Below, one piece after another: positions 15,632 to 18,166 of a stretch of DNA of 18,166 bases. This DNA comes from Thermodesulfobacteriota bacterium. GTDB taxonomy: Bacteria; Desulfobacterota; DSM-4660; Desulfatiglandales; HGW-15. The notes beneath the pieces are model-generated. The model made no database searches, was not told the DNA's origin, and worked only from the letters and a program-made list of their open reading frames with translations. Position numbers and translations under genes: made by a program. The stretch spans positions 1 to 18,166 of the forward strand of contig JALOPA010000103.1 in the NCBI GenBank assembly GCA_025454125.1, written 5' to 3'. How positions within the stretch are numbered: position 1 is the first letter of the stretch; every line of letters begins with the position of its first letter.

Positions 15632-16029
15632 GAATAAAATGACCGCTCGCAACTTCTACGCACGGCTCTGCCTAACGTTGGGTGGATCGAGGTCGGGCCT
15701 TACTTCTCCCCAGCTGGCGGTTTTGTCTATGATCGGCGTCACACTGAGCGTTCCAACCTGCTTGCAGTTGCGTCATCTGGTCCAGCGAGCTGCTGATTTG
15801 ATGCCTCATCTGCCTCTTAGCGGTTCCGATTTAGGGGAACGATCAGCAATGGTGTTTCGACTGCAGTGAGCATACGGTAAACCCAAACCGCTTTGATGTG
15901 TTTATAGGATACTCCTACCATGGGAAGGAAATTTGGCGAGCCACTATGTGAAGCTTATTTGTCTGATGGCTGATTCCAAATGACCCTCATCCGGTTTTGA
16001 TTAGGGTTTCAATGCTTGAAATGGGCTGG
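15632..16029. other. Non-coding stretch with no recognisable gene
   Basis: Between the regulator stop and the weak minus-strand frame at 16030-16335 I see no frame with a plausible ribosome site and family-like protein. A 76-codon plus-strand frame (15639-15869) and a second one reading NVGWIEVGPYFSPAGG have no recognisable relatives. No clear terminator hairpin follows the regulator. The segment may be decayed sequence. Confidence 0.45.
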
Positions 16030-16335
16030 TTATGACATACGATACGCAGTCGTTTGGATGACAGCTATGAAGCTTGGGTCTCTCTGACCCGAATCGTCTG
16101 GCTGCGAATGGTACCGCTTTTTCCACGTTGGCACATTCCTCCCTTGGTTGACCATTTCTACCATCCGGGCTAAGAGACGTTTATTGCGATGAGGGATATC
16201 CCTTTTCCGCTGGCACCCCTCAATCACCCTAGCTCCAACATATTTTGGCAATCCAGCACTTGCTCCCAATCGAAGATAGAACATCGGTCCATATAATTTG
16301 GGAAAACGGCATATTCTTCCTGCTCTCGGCATCAT
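16030..16335 (-). CDS. Weak open frame, possible remnant of an IS200-like (Y1/TnpA-REP) protein
   Basis: A 101-codon frame starting 7 nt after the restored stop of the gene upstream, behind AAGGGATC. The start MPRAGRI and the later VIEGCQRKRDIPHRNKR faintly recall the N-terminal region of REP-associated tyrosine transposases (MPRxARI..RGNxRxxIF..DR), but the HUH histidines and the catalytic Tyr are absent and the rest is unlike the family. It may be a decayed mobile-element fragment or not coding at all. Confidence 0.25.
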   Translation of the reverse strand: MMPRAGRICRFPKLYGPMFYLRLGASAGLPKYVGARVIEGCQRKRDIPHRNKRLLARMVEMVNQGRNVPTWKKRYHSQPDDSGQRDPSFIAVIQTTAYRMS

Positions 16336-16790
16336 GATCCCTTAACTGGGGTTGCAGTCAATTTGCAGTAAGTCCCGGTCCTGCTTCTTATGGCACCTGG
16401 GACAGTCTGCTGCGATTCCCATAAGGCGTTCGCTTTCTTCCCCTTGCTCGCAATAGCATCAGGATCATTCATGATTTTCCTGCCATTTCTGATGTTGAAC
16501 ATTTGCTGCCAGTAAGGGCTTTTGCGCAGGGTGACGTCGTCTACCGTGGTATGGTAGATGGGCAATTCGTTGTCAATCACCGCCACCTCCGTGATCTCGC
16601 CCTCCAGGAAACGTATGTAAAGGTGGAGATCCCTCACCTTCTTGTGCTCAAAGTCGGTCATGGCGAGAAGTTCCTTGGTGAGTCCCTTGTCCAACCCCCG
16701 CCTTCCCGGTGGCTCTCTGATTGTGGAGACGAGACTCCGATAAAGCCTGTCGAGCTTGATTTTGGCTTGTAGGTTCTCTTTAAAGGACAT
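16332..16790 (-). CDS. Conserved hypothetical protein, C-terminus frameshifted
   Basis: 152 residues as read from ATG 16790, which has GAGGAG upstream. The core (LDRLYRSLVSTI, RRGLDKGLTKELL, VIDNELPIYHTTVDDVTLRKSP) resembles a conserved protein of unknown function found in deltaproteobacteria; NELPIYHTT is the most distinctive part. After SKGKK the sequence becomes nonsense. One base added to the C run at 16440-16443 (G run in the gene) gives instead EESERLMGIAADCPRCHKKQ and more, ending with DCNPS at a stop at 16342-16344. The restored protein would have 149 residues with a Cys-x-x-Cys-His site and a further Cys, likely a metal site; a c-type haem is unlikely without a signal peptide. It is followed downstream only by a doubtful frame, and its role is unknown. 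Confidence 0.65.
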   Translation of the reverse strand: MSFKENLQAKIKLDRLYRSLVSTIREPPGRRGLDKGLTKELLAMTDFEHKKVRDLHLYIRFLEGEITEVAVIDNELPIYHTTVDDVTLRKSPYWQQMFNIRNGRKIMNDPDAIASKGKKANALWESQQTVPGAIRSRTGTYCKLTATPVKGS

Positions 16791-16928
16791 GACCACGGTC
16801 TCCTCGTAAGCAAGTTTGTGATAATCTGCTGTCAATAATCACCGCAAATTGTGCCGCAGTCACCGCTCACTGCCAGTTCTTCCTTCTCGAAAAAAGCAGC
16901 AGCGCGCCGCCAAACTCTTTTTTATGCG

Positions 16929-18166
16929 TTACCCCTCCGGCTGCGCTACGGAACCTGAGTAAAATACCGTGCACTCTTTACCCTGTATGAATCTCAACGC
17001 GTCCTCAAAAGGATTCAATACGGATCCGGCAATGGACTTAAAGACACTTTCCTTCTCGATCTGCGGGTTACGGAAGGGCCCGTGTACTTTCTCGCTGTAA
17101 ACGATACAACCTCGTTTATCGAGAGCCGCTACGGTTACGTTTACAAATCGCTCGTTGATCAGGTTCAATTCCCCTTTCAGGGCGATCCTCTCCTTTTTTG
17201 AGGCAAGGGCCACATCGCGCGCCTCGGCAATGCCGGTTTCGACCTTCCAGACCGAGACGACTTTTCCGATGCTCCCTTTTCCTCCCTGCGACTCTTCGTA
17301 CAGGCTTGCAAAATTGTAGCTCTTGGTGAGCACCGGCCCGAGGGGGCCCACTAAGACGAACGCCCCCACATCAACGAGGTTCAAACTCTGGCTCCGTTCG
17401 TACTTCATGACAAGAGCATCGATATCGATGTTGTGGAGCATCAGGTTCTCCCCTTTCAAAGAAAGGTCGCCGTTAAGCGATCGCCTCACCTCGTCGATGC
17501 TCTTCCCCATCGCGGTCAGGTCCGCGGAAATGTTGACCGGCCCTTCTATGATTTCCCGGGGGTTCTTCTTGAGCGAATACAGCTGAAGAAGTTCTTCGAT
17601 CCTCACCCGATTAAGACTATAGATTACCCTGTAATGAGGCGACGGCCCCGTCACGTCCACATGAATGCTTCCGTTCCCGGTCCCACCGAAGAGGTTCATA
17701 CTGACCGGGTTGATATCGAGCACTCCCTTTTCACCTGCTGCTCTCATCACGAGGTTCATCAGGGTGAGATTATAGATCTTGAGTGTCTTGCATCCGGCAT
17801 CCCCGGTGAATGAGATGTTCTTGAAGGGTTCCGAGCTCTCCGTCCCGCTGGGGGAAAGGCCTTTTACGCTCAAATCCAAGTCACCGACTTCGATTTTCTC
17901 GCCGGATGTTTCATCAGTATAAAAAAGGCTCCCCTGAGAGACGGATATCTTTTCCACAACCAGGAGTTTTTCCCATAACGTGCGTCCTGGTTTTTCAAAG
18001 TTGAACATCCCGTTTTTAAACCGGACTATGGAGAAGACCGGTTTGACAAACCCGACCCGGGTGATCTTGATTTCGAACCTCGCGAGGGGGATGAGCTTCA
18101 GCCCTATCCTCATCTTCTCAATCGTAACGACATCCGATCCCCTTTTCTGAACGTTGACGTCCTTCA
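16929..18166 (-). CDS. AsmA-like / DUF748-type envelope protein, C-terminal part
   Basis: The frame is open to the window edge (residues KDVNVQKRGS precede the first ATG at 18113), so this is the last 412 or so residues of a larger protein. Seen: alternating beta-strand segments with Phe/Leu periodicity (FEIKITRVGFVKPVFSIVR), DLDLSVKGL, a repeat of LNGDLSLKGENLML, and a C-terminal region with GPFRNPQI, a motif frequent at the end of AsmA-type proteins. Such proteins are anchored in the inner membrane by an N-terminal helix (outside the window) and span the periplasm as a beta-groove linked to lipid transport or outer-membrane homeostasis. The stop lies 138 nt from the start of the next minus-strand gene; a shared transcript is possible. 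It has no evident link to the GRE operon. Confidence 0.75.
   Translation of the reverse strand, partial: KDVNVQKRGSDVVTIEKMRIGLKLIPLARFEIKITRVGFVKPVFSIVRFKNGMFNFEKPGRTLWEKLLVVEKISVSQGSLFYTDETSGEKIEVGDLDLSVKGLSPSGTESSEPFKNISFTGDAGCKTLKIYNLTLMNLVMRAAGEKGVLDINPVSMNLFGGTGNGSIHVDVTGPSPHYRVIYSLNRVRIEELLQLYSLKKNPREIIEGPVNISADLTAMGKSIDEVRRSLNGDLSLKGENLMLHNIDIDALVMKYERSQSLNLVDVGAFVLVGPLGPVLTKSYNFASLYEESQGGKGSIGKVVSVWKVETGIAEARDVALASKKERIALKGELNLINERFVNVTVAALDKRGCIVYSEKVHGPFRNPQIEKESVFKSIAGSVLNPFEDALRFIQGKECTVFYSGSVAQPEG

Noticed and set aside
15639..15869. 76-codon plus-strand frame after the regulator
   Set aside because: No ribosome site of note, no recognisable family, and a second frame in the same stretch looks equally protein-like.
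16845..16875. Possible second sigma-54 promoter (GCAAATTGTGCC) upstream of the conserved hypothetical gene
   Set aside because: The GG and GC elements are two bases too close for a -24/-12 promoter.

Overview
The window looks like a chromosomal segment of a strictly anaerobic bacterium, probably a sulfate-reducing or syntrophic member of the Desulfobacterota. This rests on an oxygen-sensitive glycyl radical enzyme (GRE), sigma-54 regulation, a ferredoxin-fused nitroreductase, AsmA-like envelope proteins and a conserved hypothetical protein of a type I associate with deltaproteobacteria. The taxonomic call is inference; there is no rRNA or marker gene.

Layout. 1-890 (+) is the 3' part of a gene that looks like a glycoside-hydrolase-type protein, followed by a hairpin terminator that serves both strands (901-925). 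959-1165 (-) is a small unknown protein. 1363-2250 (+) is an alpha/beta hydrolase. From 12242 down to 2433, nine genes lie head to tail on the minus strand and behave as one operon: MFS transporter, GRE, SDR dehydrogenase, carboxymuconolactone-decarboxylase-like protein (second domain damaged by a deletion), a truncated SDR remnant, ferredoxin-nitroreductase, a further SDR dehydrogenase, a phosphofructokinase-family protein with eroded active-site motifs, and last the GRE-activating radical SAM enzyme. A near-perfect sigma-54 promoter (12290-12304) stands in front of the transporter gene. Divergent from it (12514-15631, +) is a large TPR-GAF-AAA+-Fis sigma-54 activator, split by a one-base frameshift near 13216. 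15632-16341 holds no convincing gene. 16332-16790 (-) is a conserved hypothetical protein whose C-terminus is shifted out of frame at a C run, and 16929-18166 (-) is the C-terminal part of an AsmA-like protein that runs off the window.

How the parts may work together (inference): the regulator, with sigma-54, turns on an uptake transporter and an anaerobic catabolic pathway. The activase installs the glycyl radical on the GRE. The GRE carries the Cys-x-Glu active site of decarboxylase and eliminase GREs, but without the Pro that follows in eliminases, and it keeps a Glu found in 4-hydroxyphenylacetate decarboxylase. The SDRs, the nitroreductase and perhaps the phosphofructokinase-like protein would process the product. 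I see no microcompartment shell genes, no decarboxylase small subunit and no CoA ligase. The substrate is not identifiable from sequence, and the gene combination is not one I recognise as a described pathway. Three frame disruptions and one gene truncation in 18 kb suggest either a decaying locus or an error-prone assembly.
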